From positions 1-13,440 of the forward strand of contig RFIY01000140.1 in assembly GCA_003695505.1 (NCBI GenBank): a stretch of 13,440 bases of DNA, written 5' to 3'. This document shows positions 6,208 to 13,440 of this stretch, in pieces. The stretch comes from J088 sp003695505 [NCBI: Candidatus Dadabacteria bacterium]. GTDB taxonomy: Bacteria > J088. Positions within the stretch are counted from its first letter, which is position 1. Each line of letters starts with the position of its first letter. The notes under the pieces were generated by a model. That model saw only the letters and a program-made list of their open reading frames with translations, did no database searches and was not told the origin of the DNA. The position numbers and the translations under genes are program-made.

Positions 6208-6897
6208 ATGACATCCCGGCATGAAGTTGGTCGAATCGATGAGTCACGGTTGCCGGGCGCAAGAGCGGCGCGTATTGCACAGTTGCGGCAGACCGTTGCA
6301 GCCGTACCTCTGGCAAATCGGAAATCCGCGGCAGAAGTAGCTTCGTGGACGCATCTGCAGGGGCGACTGGTCGAACTGACCTCAGCGACTGGTCGGGGCC
6401 AGTTGACGGCCGCCGCGTTTATCGTACTGCAGGCGCAATTGCGCGGAGAGCCTGTTTGCTGGATCAGCACAACCCGCGATACCTGGTTTGCGCCCGACCT
6501 GGCCGAATGGGGCATCGACCTGGCTGCGCTGCCGACATTGTTTGTGGATGATGGCACGGCTGCAGGACGGGCTGCCGACCTTGCGGTACGGGACGGTGGC
6601 TTCGGCCTGGTTGTCCTCGATCTGACCGCCGGCGGCTACCTTGCGCAGGCTCGTCTGCAACGTCTGTCTCGCCAGGCGCGGCAGCATCAGGCCGTGGTGC
6701 TTTGCCTGACCCGGCAACGACAGGAGCAACCGGTGTGTCACAGCGGTGTCAGTCTGCGCCTGCAAACACAGTCGCGTCCACTGAGCGCCCTGCGCTGGCA
6801 GTGCCGCCTCGAAGTGAAATACGACCGCTTCGGCGTTGCAGGGCGCTCGAGAATCCTTCTGTGCCGACCGCAGGAAGCAGCGAGTGATGCCGTCTGA
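6208..6897 (+). CDS. imuA: ImuA, RecA-like translesion-synthesis accessory protein
   Basis: A 229-residue protein recognised as ImuA by its place between lexA and imuB and by its degenerate RecA core. The stretch GRLVELTSATGRGQLT (residues 52-67) aligns with the RecA Walker A region, but the invariant Lys is replaced (GRGQLT), so ATP hydrolysis is doubtful. A Walker-B-like GLVVLDL follows at 133-139. In Pseudomonas, Caulobacter and Myxococcus, ImuA or ImuA' is needed for mutagenesis with ImuB and DnaE2 and contacts RecA and ImuB. The gene starts 26 bases after the lexA stop. Its own stop overlaps the imuB start by 11 bases, which suggests coupled translation. Sequence divergence makes a domain search worthwhile, but the context is strong. 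Confidence 0.85.
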   Translation: MTSRHEVGRIDESRLPGARAARIAQLRQTVAAVPLANRKSAAEVASWTHLQGRLVELTSATGRGQLTAAAFIVLQAQLRGEPVCWISTTRDTWFAPDLAEWGIDLAALPTLFVDDGTAAGRAADLAVRDGGFGLVVLDLTAGGYLAQARLQRLSRQARQHQAVVLCLTRQRQEQPVCHSGVSLRLQTQSRPLSALRWQCRLEVKYDRFGVAGRSRILLCRPQEAASDAV

Positions 6898-8371
6898 CAC
6901 AGCCTCAGCCATGACGGAGACCTCAGGTTTCCCCCATCTGGCCGCAGTAGCCTTTCGGCGGCTTCCGTTGCAATTGCTCTTGCGTGACCTTGGCGGAAGC
7001 ATGCGGCAACCTGTGGCACTACTGGATCAGGCCGGACCACATGGTCTGGTGGTGGATATGACGCCTGCGGCCGTTCGTCAGGGCGTTCGTCCCGGTATGA
7101 CTGCTATGCAGGCGCAACTGCAGTGCGCTGCCTTGCGACTGGGAGCAGTCGCTGGAGACATGGTTGCTTCAGCCGCGCAGGAACTCCAGCAGTTTCTCTT
7201 GCGTTACAGTCCCGTCGCCGAGGTAGCGCGGGACTGGCCGGAAATCTGCTGGCTGGATGCGACAGGCCTCGGAGAGGTGCAGGCGTCACTGCGCACCTGG
7301 GCCGAGCAGATCCAGCAGGATCTGTGGCGTGAATATCGGCTGCAAGTCTCCATCGTGGTGGGGGGGACGCGACTGGGAACGGCCGTGCTGGCGCTCGGGC
7401 GCCGTGTCGTGGTCGTGCTGGATCATCTGGAACAGGAGCAGCGGGCCATGGCGCAGGCTCCCTTGAATGTGCTGGTACGTTCGACGGATGATCTGCAACT
7501 GTTTGACCGTCTGGGGTTGCGTCGGCTGGAGGATCTCGCAGGATTGCGAGAAGTCGATGTGGTGAGCCGCTTTTCTTCAGGGACGGTACGGCTCTGGCGG
7601 ATGATGCGTCTGGGGTTGGAGCCAGATCGGGATCAGATTCGCATCCCCGTGCCCGCTGAGGCAACGCTGACCTTTCCCGATCCCGTTGCAGAGCACGAGG
7701 CGCTCCTGTTTGCCGCTCGTCGTTTGCTGCAGCCGCTGTTGAAACGACTCGAAGAACGGATGGAAGTCGTCGAGCAGATCGAATATGTATGCGAGCTGGA
7801 GGATGCAGCGGCACAACAGGGGGTACTTGCTCCGGCAAACCCAGGGCGCGACGAACGCCTGCTGTTGGACTTGCTGCGTGTGCACTGGCAGTCTCAGGAG
7901 TGGCATGCACCAGTCAGCGCACTGCGGTTGAGTTTGCGCGGGGTACGCGAAACGGGACGGCAACAGGCGCTGTATACGGCGAATGCCGGACGTGATGGGC
8001 GCAAGACGGAACAGGCGCTGGATCGGCTTCGCGCCGCTTTTGGGCAGGACGCCCTGATGGTGGCAGAATTACGCGCGGCACACTTGCCGGAAGGGCGCGT
8101 CGTCTGGCGACCGTTGCAACGGCTTGCGCCGGCGCGGCCACGCCAGACGGCTGTTGCGCCGCTGGTGCGACGTCTCTATCAGCGACCGCGGCAGCAGGCC
8201 GGAGAAACGGATCGGCGCTGGTGGCAGTGGGGTCGTGTGCTGCTGGCAGGGGGGTGGTGGCACCGCTGGGTGCGACGACGCTACTACTTCGAGGGTAATG
8301 GTCGTGTTCTGCGCTGGATGTATGAAGATCTGATGCGTGGAGGCCGGTATGAACAGGGACGCATCGAATAG
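6887..8371 (+). CDS. imuB: ImuB, catalytically inactive Y-family polymerase-like adaptor
   Basis: A 494-residue Y-family (UmuC/DinB-like) protein lacking polymerase chemistry. The first catalytic-acid region has become LAAVAFRRLPLQLLLRD (18-34) with no metal-binding Asp in place. The usual S-x-D-E is CWLDATG (121-127), without the Glu. The thumb helix-hairpin-helix region is near 204-222 (LFDRLGLRRLEDLAGLREV), and a little-finger-like region ends near 355. Gln359-Gln-Ala-Leu-Tyr363 sits where beta-clamp motifs (QxxL-aromatic) usually lie. The C-terminal RRRYYFEGNGRVLRWMYED is typical of ImuB tails. By family knowledge ImuB links DnaE2 and ImuA to the sliding clamp. The start at 6887 has AGGAA upstream and overlaps the imuA stop; a longer start at 6836 would run deep into imuA. 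Confidence 0.88.
   Translation: MPSDTASAMTETSGFPHLAAVAFRRLPLQLLLRDLGGSMRQPVALLDQAGPHGLVVDMTPAAVRQGVRPGMTAMQAQLQCAALRLGAVAGDMVASAAQELQQFLLRYSPVAEVARDWPEICWLDATGLGEVQASLRTWAEQIQQDLWREYRLQVSIVVGGTRLGTAVLALGRRVVVVLDHLEQEQRAMAQAPLNVLVRSTDDLQLFDRLGLRRLEDLAGLREVDVVSRFSSGTVRLWRMMRLGLEPDRDQIRIPVPAEATLTFPDPVAEHEALLFAARRLLQPLLKRLEERMEVVEQIEYVCELEDAAAQQGVLAPANPGRDERLLLDLLRVHWQSQEWHAPVSALRLSLRGVRETGRQQALYTANAGRDGRKTEQALDRLRAAFGQDALMVAELRAAHLPEGRVVWRPLQRLAPARPRQTAVAPLVRRLYQRPRQQAGETDRRWWQWGRVLLAGGWWHRWVRRRYYFEGNGRVLRWMYEDLMRGGRYEQGRIE
8338..8343 (+). promoter_or_regulatory. Shine-Dalgarno TGGAGG deciding the dnaE2 start
   Basis: TGGAGG lies 5 bases before ATG 8349, inside the end of imuB. It favours 8349 over the in-frame GTG at 8337, which would lie within this ribosome site. 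Confidence 0.6.
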
Positions 8372-11300
8372 CGTGCCACAACATTCGGGCAGCTATGTCC
8401 CGCTCTGGTGCCAGAGCGGGTTTTCTTTTCTCGAAGGCGCCAGTCATCCAGAGGAACTGGTTGCCGCGGCGGCAGAATTTGAGTTGCCCGCGCTGGCGCT
8501 GACGGATCGGCATGGGGTTTATGGTCTGATCCGGGCCTGGCGAGCGGCGCGTGAAAGAGGGCTTCGTCTGATCGCGGGAGCATGTGTCACCCTTGAGGCA
8601 GGCGATGATGTTCTGTTGCTGGCGCAGGATCAACGCGGCTATGAGCATCTGTGCCAGTTGTTGACGGCGGTCTGGTCCCGGCGCACCCCGCAACCGTTGG
8701 CGTGGTCGAATGTGCAGGCGTTGCAGCGTGGCCTGCTGCTGTTATGGCGCTGTACGTTGCTCGATGCCCGGCAGGCGGTGGCGGCAAGTCAGCGGGTACA
8801 GCGATTGCAGCAACTTTTTGGCGACCGTTTCTATCTGATGCTTTCACGACACCAGCAGCCGGGGGAAAGCGAACACGAAATTTTGCTGCGTGATATGGCC
8901 GAGGAGTATCAGGTGCCATTGGTCGCCGTACGGCAGGTGTTGTATCACGATGTACGGCGCAAGCCATTGCAGGATGTCCTGACCTGCATTCGCCATCGGA
9001 CGACACTCGATCAGGCTGGTGATCGACTGTCTGCAAACGACCAGTTTGCGCTGCTCTCGCCTGCTGCGTTTGCCCGTCTGTACCGCGATCTTCCCGAGGC
9101 CGTCGCGCGCACTCATGAGATTGCCGAGCGCTGCGCATTTGATCCGGCGGCGTTGCGGTATCACTATCCTCCAGCACGCTTGCAGGGAGAGTCCTCACCT
9201 GATGCCCGTCTGCGGCGTCTGACGTATGCCGGGTTACGGGAGCGCCTGTATCTGCGCGCAGCGGGGCGGCAATTGTGGCGAATCATCGGTCAGGCCGAGC
9301 GAGAGCTGGCATTGATCGCAGAGTTGTCATATGCCGGCTATTTTCTGACCATGCACGAAATCGTCGAATTTTGCCGTGAGCAAGGAATCCTTTGCCAGGG
9401 GCGGGGCTCCGCGGCCAATTCCGTCGTCTGCTATGCCCTCGGCATTACCAATGTCGATCCGGTGCGAATCGAGCTGTTGTTTGAACGATTCCTGTCGCGC
9501 GAACGCCAGGAGCCGCCTGACATCGATCTGGACATCGAGCATCGCCGCCGTGAAGAGGTCATCCAGTTTGTCTACCGGCGCTACGGGCATGAACGCGCCG
9601 CGATGGTGGCCAGCGTCATTACCTGGCGCGTGCGTTCCGCCGTGCGCGAAGTTGGCAAAGTGTTTGCGTTGCCGCAAGAGCAGATCGATCGCCTGGCGCG
9701 TCTGGTGGATCGTCATGACCCTTCGACACTGGCGCTGCGGATGCGTGAAGCTGGCCTGGATCCCGAAACCCCTCTCGCTGAAACATTTCTGAAGATTGTT
9801 TCTCAGATCGTTCGTATGCCAAGGCATCTTGCGCTTCATCCTGGTGGCTTTCTGCTCGGTGACCGACCGATTTCCTGTCTGGTGCCTGTGCAGCCCGCCG
9901 CGATGCCAGGGCGCACGCTGATCCAGTGGGACAAGGATGATCTGGAAACGGCAGGGCTGTTCAAAGTTGACCTGCTGGGGCTGGGGGCGCTGACCCATCT
10001 GCAGGAATGTTTCGCACTGCTACGACGTCATCGGCCGGAAGTCGGTGAACTTTCTTTGCTGTCGATTCCGGCGGATGATCCTGAAACGTACGATATGATC
10101 TGTCGCGCGGATACGGTTGGCGTCTTTCAGATCGAAAGTCGTGCGCAGATGGCGATGCTGGGGCGGCTGAAGCCGCGCCATTACTACGATCTGGTGATCG
10201 AAATCAGCATTATCCGCCCCGGACCAATTACCGGCGGCATGGTGCACCCATATCTGCGCCGCCGGCAGGGACAGGAAGCCATCACGTATCCACATCCCTC
10301 GCTGGAACCTGTTCTGCGCCGAACACTGGGCATTCCTCTGTTTCAGGAACAGGTCATCAGCCTGGCGATGCGCGCCGCTGATTATACCGCGGGCGAGGCC
10401 GATCAGTTACGTCGCGACATGGCCGCCTGGCGCAAGCATGGCCGGATCGAACAACATCGGGAGCGGCTGATTGGGCGGATGGTGGCGCGAGGGATTGAGA
10501 AACAATTCGCAGAACAGGTTTTCGAGCAAATCCGCGGTTTTGGCGAGTATGGTTTCCCGGAGAGTCATGCTGCCAGCTTTGCACATATCGCCTATGCAAC
10601 AGCATGGCTCAAATGTCATTATCCGGTTGAGTTTACCTGCGGGCTGCTCAATGCACAGCCCATGGGATTTTATTCGATTGCAACGATTCTGGGTGATGCG
10701 CGTCGGCATGGGGTTGAGGTTCGGCCCGTCGATGTTCAGCGCAGCTTCTGGGATTGCACGCTGGAGCCAGTTTCAGGCAATGAAACTGGTTTTGCTCTGC
10801 GTGTCGGTTTGCGTTTTATACGCGGGCTGGAACGGCTGGAGGCGGATCAACTGATCGAGCAACGTATGCTGCTGTCGCGGCCTGAGGATCTGGCCTGCTG
10901 GTTGCGCGAAGTAACGCTGAAACCATCGACATGGCGCCTGTTGGCAGAGGCCGGGGCGCTGGATCGTTTCGGGTACGATCGCCGTGAATTGTTATGGCTG
11001 GTGACGGCGCGTCGCCGGACGACTCAACAACAGCTCGAACTGGCGCTGGAAGTGGTTGATGATGTGCCGCGTTTGCCGGAATTGCAGGAGGTCGAGCGGT
11101 TGCAGTGGGATATTCGCCATAAGCGCCACAGTGAAGTGGGGCATGTCCTGCGTCCCTGGCGAAGCTGGTTGACACGCCATGGGTTCCCGGATGCGCGGCG
11201 CCTGCGTGTCCAGCCCGATGGAAAAGAGGTCGCGTTCGTTGGTGCCGTGATCTGCCGCCAGCGCCCGCAGACAGCGGGTGGTGTGCTCTTCCTGACACTG

Positions 11301-11504
11301 GAAGACGAAACCGGATTCGTCAATGTGATTGTCTGGCCGGATCTGTTCGAACGCCAGCGGCAGCGGATTCTGGGGCAGCAGGTCCTTGGTGTTCGTGGTC
11401 GCCTGCAGCAGGACGCAGCCGTGATTCATGTTGTCGCGCATACATTCTTTGTGCCAGACCTTCCTGCCGCTGTACCTGCGACAAAGAGCCGCGATTTTCA
11501 ATGA
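8349..11504 (+). CDS. dnaE2: DnaE2, error-prone DNA polymerase III alpha-like subunit
   Basis: A 1051-residue C-family polymerase of typical DnaE2 length. The N-terminal PHP domain (about 15-280) begins with SFLEGASHPEELV (26-38), a DnaE2 hallmark. The usual metal-site His near the start is Trp20, so PHP nuclease activity is unlikely. The palm has CQGRGSAANS (349-358) and PPDIDLDIEH (389-398), giving Asp393 and Asp395. KVDLLGLGAL at 539-548 supplies the third acid, Asp541. QIES at 594-597 and IIRPGPITGG at 621-630 are conserved finger motifs. A tandem helix-hairpin-helix region and an OB fold (about 960-1035, VAFVGAVICRQR...GFVNVIVWPD) follow. All three polymerase aspartates are present, so it should be active and mutagenic. 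It overlaps imuB by 23 bases, is last in the SOS cassette, and ends 16 bases from the convergent lipoprotein stop. Confidence 0.97.
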   Translation: MNRDASNSVPQHSGSYVPLWCQSGFSFLEGASHPEELVAAAAEFELPALALTDRHGVYGLIRAWRAARERGLRLIAGACVTLEAGDDVLLLAQDQRGYEHLCQLLTAVWSRRTPQPLAWSNVQALQRGLLLLWRCTLLDARQAVAASQRVQRLQQLFGDRFYLMLSRHQQPGESEHEILLRDMAEEYQVPLVAVRQVLYHDVRRKPLQDVLTCIRHRTTLDQAGDRLSANDQFALLSPAAFARLYRDLPEAVARTHEIAERCAFDPAALRYHYPPARLQGESSPDARLRRLTYAGLRERLYLRAAGRQLWRIIGQAERELALIAELSYAGYFLTMHEIVEFCREQGILCQGRGSAANSVVCYALGITNVDPVRIELLFERFLSRERQEPPDIDLDIEHRRREEVIQFVYRRYGHERAAMVASVITWRVRSAVREVGKVFALPQEQIDRLARLVDRHDPSTLALRMREAGLDPETPLAETFLKIVSQIVRMPRHLALHPGGFLLGDRPISCLVPVQPAAMPGRTLIQWDKDDLETAGLFKVDLLGLGALTHLQECFALLRRHRPEVGELSLLSIPADDPETYDMICRADTVGVFQIESRAQMAMLGRLKPRHYYDLVIEISIIRPGPITGGMVHPYLRRRQGQEAITYPHPSLEPVLRRTLGIPLFQEQVISLAMRAADYTAGEADQLRRDMAAWRKHGRIEQHRERLIGRMVARGIEKQFAEQVFEQIRGFGEYGFPESHAASFAHIAYATAWLKCHYPVEFTCGLLNAQPMGFYSIATILGDARRHGVEVRPVDVQRSFWDCTLEPVSGNETGFALRVGLRFIRGLERLEADQLIEQRMLLSRPEDLACWLREVTLKPSTWRLLAEAGALDRFGYDRRELLWLVTARRRTTQQQLELALEVVDDVPRLPELQEVERLQWDIRHKRHSEVGHVLRPWRSWLTRHGFPDARRLRVQPDGKEVAFVGAVICRQRPQTAGGVLFLTLEDETGFVNVIVWPDLFERQRQRILGQQVLGVRGRLQQDAAVIHVVAHTFFVPDLPAAVPATKSRDFQ

Positions 11505-11520
11505 ACGTGCAGGAAGTCAC

Positions 11521-13152
11521 TCAAAAGTCTGAAACGTCCGGCTCGATCCACGTTGTATACGTTACATGCCAGACCGTTTCGTCGTTGATGGTGAGGGATT
11601 CGCCAGGAATCAGTGCCAGCGAGCCAGTGTCGAGCCGGTAGCCGAACGGGCTGTCGGGCGGCAGCGACACGGCACCTGCAAAAACCTGCAGCGTTCCCGG
11701 GAATGGTGGGCGCGACAGCGCCAGGCCCGACTCGCTTGCAGTACGCACGCTCCAGGCCTGGCCCAGCGCGTCGCTCCAGGCGTCGCAGTACTCAAACCAG
11801 GTGCCGCCGAGATTGGCCACTGCATCGTCGAAGCCGCCCACCAGAATTGGATCGTACCCCGTTGTCGTCCGGTCGGTCTCATTACAGGTCTTTTCCGATG
11901 GCCCTACGGCAAACAGCGATGCCTGCTGCTGCTGGAATGCAACCCTGTATTCGTCCGAAAATGCCGGCACATTGATGTCTTTCAGCGATGGTGTCGCGGT
12001 TTCCGGGCGCTTCGTCATCCACAGCATCCAGCGCTGATCGGCCGATTCCCACGGCGTTCCGGCCGCCTGCGCGACAAGCAGTGCGGATCGTTGCATCAGG
12101 TTGGGCAGGCAGTCCAGCGGATCGATCGAAAACACGGCGCCAATTCGGTTGCGCATTTCGTCGACAAACCCGGCCGACGAACTGACGACGAACGTATCAC
12201 TGCCAGCCGGTGCCACAACGCTGGCGTCGCAGGAGCGAACAAGCGCCGCACGAAGTTCGACGTTTCCGCCAGCCACTGCGGCCTCGAGCGCTGCAATCAG
12301 ATCATCCCGCAGGCGGTCGCGTTCTTCTTCGGCAAAGACACCTGGATCGATCACGATGATCAATGCGATCGTCGAACGCTGTGTCGCGGCACTCAGGGTT
12401 TCCGTCGTTTCCGCGATCTGTGCGAAGCGACTGGCTACCGGGAAAGATTTCAGCCAGTCGCCGACCAGGTGATCCCAGGTGTCTGGCGCACTGAGTCTGC
12501 CGGGAACCGCTGCCCAGGAAGTATACACACCAAGCGCCTGACCGAGTTCGTTGACAACAGGTTCGTCAAACGGTGAAAGCAGGGGAGCCATTCCGATCGT
12601 GAGCTGAAACTGGTCTGCGGCGGTATGGCGTTCCGCGATGACGCTCTTTCCGCCGAGCTGGCGCGCGCCAAAATCGGCGATGAACGAGGGCACATACTGA
12701 TCCAGAGAATTCAACGCCAATGTGTATGTGCGCAATTCCGCTGGAGCGCCCATCCGGTCCCGGGCCAGTGTGGTTGTCGTACGAGTGATGGACATATTGC
12801 CGCGATCCTGAACGGCGAGCAGTGACGCGTTGGCGAATAACTGGCGCTCGACCTCATCCATCTGGGTCGAAATGTCCTGGCGGTTGACAGCGCTCTTTCC
12901 GGCGAGCGCACCGGGTAGCACATCAATCCAGACGACGCCTTCGACCGGCTCGAAGTTGTGCCAGAAACGAAAACCGTCGGGTGTATCAACCGTCGCCCAG
13001 GTCATTTCCGCCGGGTACGTCCATACATAGGAGAGACGCGGATGGCTTGCCACCGCCCAACCGCTGCGGATCACGTCGGTTCCCTTGCCGCCTTCGCAGG
13101 CCGGCAGCAAGCCGAATGCCGCGATGAGCAGAACCAGGTATCGACGAATCAT
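11521..13152 (-). CDS. Lipoprotein resembling VWA-domain lipoproteins but without the metal site
   Basis: A 543-residue predicted lipoprotein. The N-terminus MIRRYLVLLIAAFGLLPAC has Arg3-Arg4, a hydrophobic stretch and the lipobox Leu16-Pro-Ala-Cys19. Residues 30-250 are not recognised. From about 259 the pattern resembles secreted VWA proteins. A hydrophobic strand TIALIIVIDPG (261-271) is followed by EEERDRLRDDLIAALEAA where DxSGSMxEEQ usually stands. Later come Cys308, FSIDPLDCLP (341-350), an NLMQRSALLVA helix, a YCDAWSDALG helix (455-464) and a C-terminal beta-rich domain. The DxSxS metal motif is absent. Function is unknown; a structural or binding role at the envelope is inferred. The start at 13152 is chosen by the signal peptide. 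The frame is open to 13254, but that adds an Arg/Pro-rich leader. The Shine-Dalgarno is weak (GGTGG). Confidence 0.75.
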   Translation of the reverse strand: MIRRYLVLLIAAFGLLPACEGGKGTDVIRSGWAVASHPRLSYVWTYPAEMTWATVDTPDGFRFWHNFEPVEGVVWIDVLPGALAGKSAVNRQDISTQMDEVERQLFANASLLAVQDRGNMSITRTTTTLARDRMGAPAELRTYTLALNSLDQYVPSFIADFGARQLGGKSVIAERHTAADQFQLTIGMAPLLSPFDEPVVNELGQALGVYTSWAAVPGRLSAPDTWDHLVGDWLKSFPVASRFAQIAETTETLSAATQRSTIALIIVIDPGVFAEEERDRLRDDLIAALEAAVAGGNVELRAALVRSCDASVVAPAGSDTFVVSSSAGFVDEMRNRIGAVFSIDPLDCLPNLMQRSALLVAQAAGTPWESADQRWMLWMTKRPETATPSLKDINVPAFSDEYRVAFQQQQASLFAVGPSEKTCNETDRTTTGYDPILVGGFDDAVANLGGTWFEYCDAWSDALGQAWSVRTASESGLALSRPPFPGTLQVFAGAVSLPPDSPFGYRLDTGSLALIPGESLTINDETVWHVTYTTWIEPDVSDF

Positions 13153-13257
13153 CACCGGTGTCCACCGGCGTTCGCCGCGGCTGTGAGGGTGCAGGCGACG
13201 CTCCACGCCCGACGGGTCGGGGCTCGCCGGCCTTCTGGTGCCGGTTCCATGCATCGC

Positions 13258-13272
13258 AATAGTATATTATGA
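13258..13272. promoter_or_regulatory. AT-rich island in the divergent lipoprotein/rpoH region
   Basis: AATAGTATATTATG is the only AT-rich stretch in the 208-bp gap between the divergent genes. It offers TATATT or TATTAT rightward and TATACT leftward as -10-like boxes. No good -35 hexamer is seen at 16-18 bases on either side. Confidence 0.3.
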
Positions 13273-13321
13273 ACGGATGCAGGGGATCCACGACCCAGAA
13301 ACGCACGGTGAAGCCTGATTG

Positions 13322-13338
13322 CGGCCGCGAAGCGGTCG
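13322..13338 (+). other. Stem-loop with GAA triloop in the rpoH leader
   Basis: CGGCCGC (13322-13328) pairs with GCGGTCG (13332-13338): seven pairs including one G-U, around a GAA loop. It ends 11 bases before the Shine-Dalgarno. It may be a leader structure; no T-run follows. Confidence 0.35.
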
Positions 13339-13345
13339 GGGTGAC

Positions 13346-13405
13346 GTCTGAGGAACTGAAATGAGTTATCCGGCGACATCAGACCTCTCGCAATATCTGC
13401 GAGAG
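13346..13405 (+). promoter_or_regulatory. Candidate RNA thermometer at the rpoH ribosome binding site
   Basis: Read as RNA, GTCTGA (13346-13351) pairs with TCAGAC (13379-13384). Inside it GG (13352-13353) can pair with CC (13370-13371) and AACT (13354-13357) with AGTT (13364-13367). This leaves GAAATG with the start codon in the loop and the GAGGA Shine-Dalgarno paired. A perfect 8-bp hairpin, CTCTCGCA/TGCGAGAG (13385-13392 with 13398-13405), follows immediately. E. coli rpoH is known to use pairing around its start region as a heat sensor. The fold here is worked out by eye. Confidence 0.4.
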
Positions 13406-13440
13406 ATACAGAAGTATCCCGTGCTGACGCCCGAAGAAGA
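13361..13440 (+). CDS. rpoH: RNA polymerase heat-shock-type sigma factor, N-terminal fragment
   Basis: Only the first 26 codons are in the window; the gene runs off the right edge. The visible residues after MSYPATS include DLSQYLREIQKYPVLTPEEE. They match the start of region 1.2 in RpoH/sigma-32 proteins, which typically read (S)LxxYLxEIxKxPxLxxEEE. No region 2 or 4 can be seen. Another short alternative sigma of the sigma70 family is therefore possible, though the lack of a long region 1.1 argues against RpoD. A GAGGA Shine-Dalgarno lies 6 bases before the ATG. The gene is divergent from the VWA-like lipoprotein gene. Control at translation through the start-region fold is inferred. Confidence 0.72.
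   Translation, partial: MSYPATSDLSQYLREIQKYPVLTPEE

Noticed and set aside
11486-11544. GAGCCG/CGGCTC and TTTCA/TGAAA arms as a bidirectional terminator between dnaE2 and the lipoprotein gene
   Set aside because: The arms are far apart with a large open loop and no T-run on either strand; probably chance in coding ends.
11566-12576. 336-codon plus-strand open frame opposite the VWA-like lipoprotein
   Set aside because: Its composition is Arg/His/Cys-rich and shadow-like. The opposite strand has a signal peptide and a coherent protein.
13153-13254. Longer start of the VWA-like lipoprotein at 13254
   Set aside because: It adds an Arg/Pro-rich stretch ahead of a normal signal peptide with a lipobox; the start at 13152 is more plausible.

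Overview
The window is GC-rich and gene-dense, and looks like the chromosome of a diderm (Gram-negative) bacterium. Two predicted lipoproteins carry classical lipoboxes. A LexA-controlled imuA-imuB-dnaE2 mutagenesis cassette is present, a hallmark of many proteobacteria and delta-like lineages. An RpoH-type sigma factor begins at the right edge. Secreted RCC1-repeat and VWA-like lipoproteins are common in Myxococcota/Bdellovibrionota-like groups, but the sequence alone does not fix the taxon.

Left part (1-3.5 kb). A complete YmdB-type macrodomain hydrolase (+) converges on a large lipoprotein gene (-). That protein has a lipid-anchored N-terminus, two Ig-like modules and exactly 14 RCC1-type blades. 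Its promoter overlaps a perfect inverted repeat.

Middle left (3.7-5.5 kb). A minus-strand pair encodes a class-C beta-lactamase-family serine hydrolase followed by a single-domain rhodanese. It is probably one transcript, with an attenuator-like hairpin in the leader.

Centre (5.5-11.5 kb). The main block is lexA(2)-imuA-imuB-dnaE2, read to the right. imuA-imuB and imuB-dnaE2 overlap, so translation is probably coupled. A consensus-like sigma70 promoter precedes lexA, with a palindromic LexA2-type operator inside its spacer, so the repressor probably controls its own operon. DNA damage would lead to self-cleavage of LexA (Ala87-Gly88, Ser120/Lys157). That would release ImuA (degenerate RecA-like), ImuB (catalytically dead Y-family adaptor) and DnaE2 (error-prone C-family polymerase with intact catalytic aspartates) for translesion synthesis.

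Right part (11.5-13.44 kb). A second lipoprotein, resembling VWA-domain lipoproteins but lacking the metal-binding DxSxS, converges on dnaE2. It is divergent from the first 26 codons of an rpoH-like sigma factor cut by the window edge. The rpoH start region can fold so that the Shine-Dalgarno is paired and the AUG sits in a loop, a candidate RNA thermometer.

No tRNA, rRNA, CRISPR array, insertion sequence or attachment site was seen. No spacer between genes exceeds about 300 bases.
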